Source: an uncultured Flammeovirgaceae bacterium
GTDB taxonomy: Bacteria > Bacteroidota > Bacteroidia > Cytophagales > Cyclobacteriaceae
NCBI GenBank assembly: GCA_946886805.1
Contig: CAMPJM010000051.1
Location: 1 to 13,464 of the forward strand
DNA length: 13,464 bases
Reading direction: 5' to 3'
The translations under genes were made by a program, and so were the position numbers. The notes under the pieces were generated by a model. The model did not search any database. It was not told the origin of the DNA and worked only from the letters and a program-made list of their open reading frames with translations. This document shows, piece by piece, positions 13,128 through 13,464 of the stretch; the first letter of the stretch is position 1; each line of letters starts with the position of its first letter.

Positions 13128-13186
13128 GGGGGAGCCTTGTGTTTTTCTGGGTTATTTTCTTGTGATTCGGCTAAAGCCAAATCTAC
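13128..13186. repeat. Direct repeat of about 60 bp, copy 1
   Basis: This copy starts GGGGGAGCCTTG and ends in a 24-bp segment (13163-13186) identical to 13269-13292. That segment includes a hairpin, GATTCGGCT with AGCCAAATC around AA and one mismatch. It begins 14 bp after the stop of the ABM remnant. Confidence 0.7.
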
Positions 13187-13189
13187 TCC

Positions 13190-13213
13190 AAGAGCTGTCC
13201 CCAGACAGCTCTT
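13190..13213. repeat. Perfect 10-bp hairpin with duplicated arm
   Basis: AAGAGCTGTC and GACAGCTCTT pair perfectly around CCCA. The right arm plus flank (GACAGCTCTTTC) is repeated directly once more at 13217-13228. It lies between the two 60-bp direct repeats. It could act as a terminator, but the following T-run is short and mixed. Confidence 0.6.
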
Positions 13214-13229
13214 TCTGACAGCTCTTTCC

Positions 13230-13292
13230 GGGGGCGAGTCTTGCGTATTTTTATGTTAGTTTTAGTAATGATTCGGCTAAAGCCAAATCTAC
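13230..13292. repeat. Direct repeat of about 60 bp, copy 2
   Basis: This copy starts GGGGGCGAGTCTTG and shares diverged middle sequence and an identical 24-bp end with 13128-13186. The copies are offset by about 105 bp. The 3-prime hairpin is conserved, which is reminiscent of REP/BIME-type repeats. Confidence 0.7.
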
Positions 13293-13417
13293 ACAGGTCG
13301 CTCATAGCTGTAGCATCGGGAATTCTACTTGGCACAGCCATACTTTTGGCATAGTCGAATTATGCTGCTTTCCCTTTCAAAAGCGGTTTTCCTGGATCTA
13401 CACCAGCTTAAAAACAA

Positions 13418-13443
13418 AAAAGCGACCTTTAAAGATCGCTTTT
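13418..13443 (-). terminator. Terminator of a leftward gene beyond the window
   Basis: AAAAGCGA and TCGCTTTT pair, with an inner CTTTAAAG palindrome and one C/A mismatch. On the minus strand the stem is followed by TTTTTTGTTTTT, a strong T-tract. On the plus strand the tail is poor (TTTTGAG). A leftward gene probably ends just right of the window. Confidence 0.75.
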
Positions 13444-13464
13444 GAGACTATAGATTGTTAGCTT

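Overview
The window looks like chromosomal DNA of a marine-type flavobacterium (Bacteroidetes, probably Flavobacteriaceae). The evidence is AT-rich sequence, weak Shine-Dalgarno signals, one candidate TAnnTTTG -7 box, many MKK-type signal peptides and lipoproteins, and typical Bacteroidetes families: PorT-like beta-barrel, DUF4252, NlpE-N plus META lipoprotein, and an OmpA-tailed coiled-coil protein. No genus can be assigned from the sequence alone. I see no rRNA, tRNA, CRISPR array, transposase or phage gene.

Layout. Positions 71-2939 (+) hold three secreted or envelope genes: a collagen-repeat lipoprotein with no conventional start codon and a run of 11 T in its signal peptide, an OmpA-domain outer-membrane protein, and an exported protein of unknown function. 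Positions 2940-4036 are repeat-rich. Two 47-bp hairpin repeats stand either side of a small membrane-protein gene, and they are followed by a GC-rich dispersed repeat and a 79-bp element with 15-bp perfect terminal inverted repeats. Positions 4037-6366 (+) encode an M6-like zinc-metalloprotease lipoprotein and an outer-membrane beta-barrel protein. Positions 6488-6909 (-) carry a small conserved hypothetical gene and a possible gene remnant, followed by about 600 bp without a gene. Positions 7503-8300 (+) encode an NlpE/META lipoprotein, followed by a cluster of palindromes.

Positions 8651-11242 (-) are the clearest functional unit. They read, in transcription order, ECF sigma factor, membrane anti-sigma-like protein, small single-span protein, DUF4252 protein and second DUF4252 protein. 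The first four genes overlap or are 4 bp apart. The two DUF4252 paralogues are separated by about 300 bp of repeats: a second copy of the terminal-inverted-repeat element and a run of 7-bp tandem repeats. The likely role is envelope-signal-dependent transcription, but the signal and the function of DUF4252 are not known from the sequence.

Positions 11924-12424 (+) encode a Dps ferritin-like protein with an intact ferroxidase site and a clear terminator. The rest is decaying intergenic sequence: an N-terminally truncated antibiotic-biosynthesis-monooxygenase (ABM) gene, a direct-repeat pair of about 60 bp, and at the right edge a terminator for a leftward gene outside the window. The most unusual material is the set of dispersed repeats and the odd start of the collagen-like lipoprotein. 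I do not see a defence system or biosynthetic cluster.
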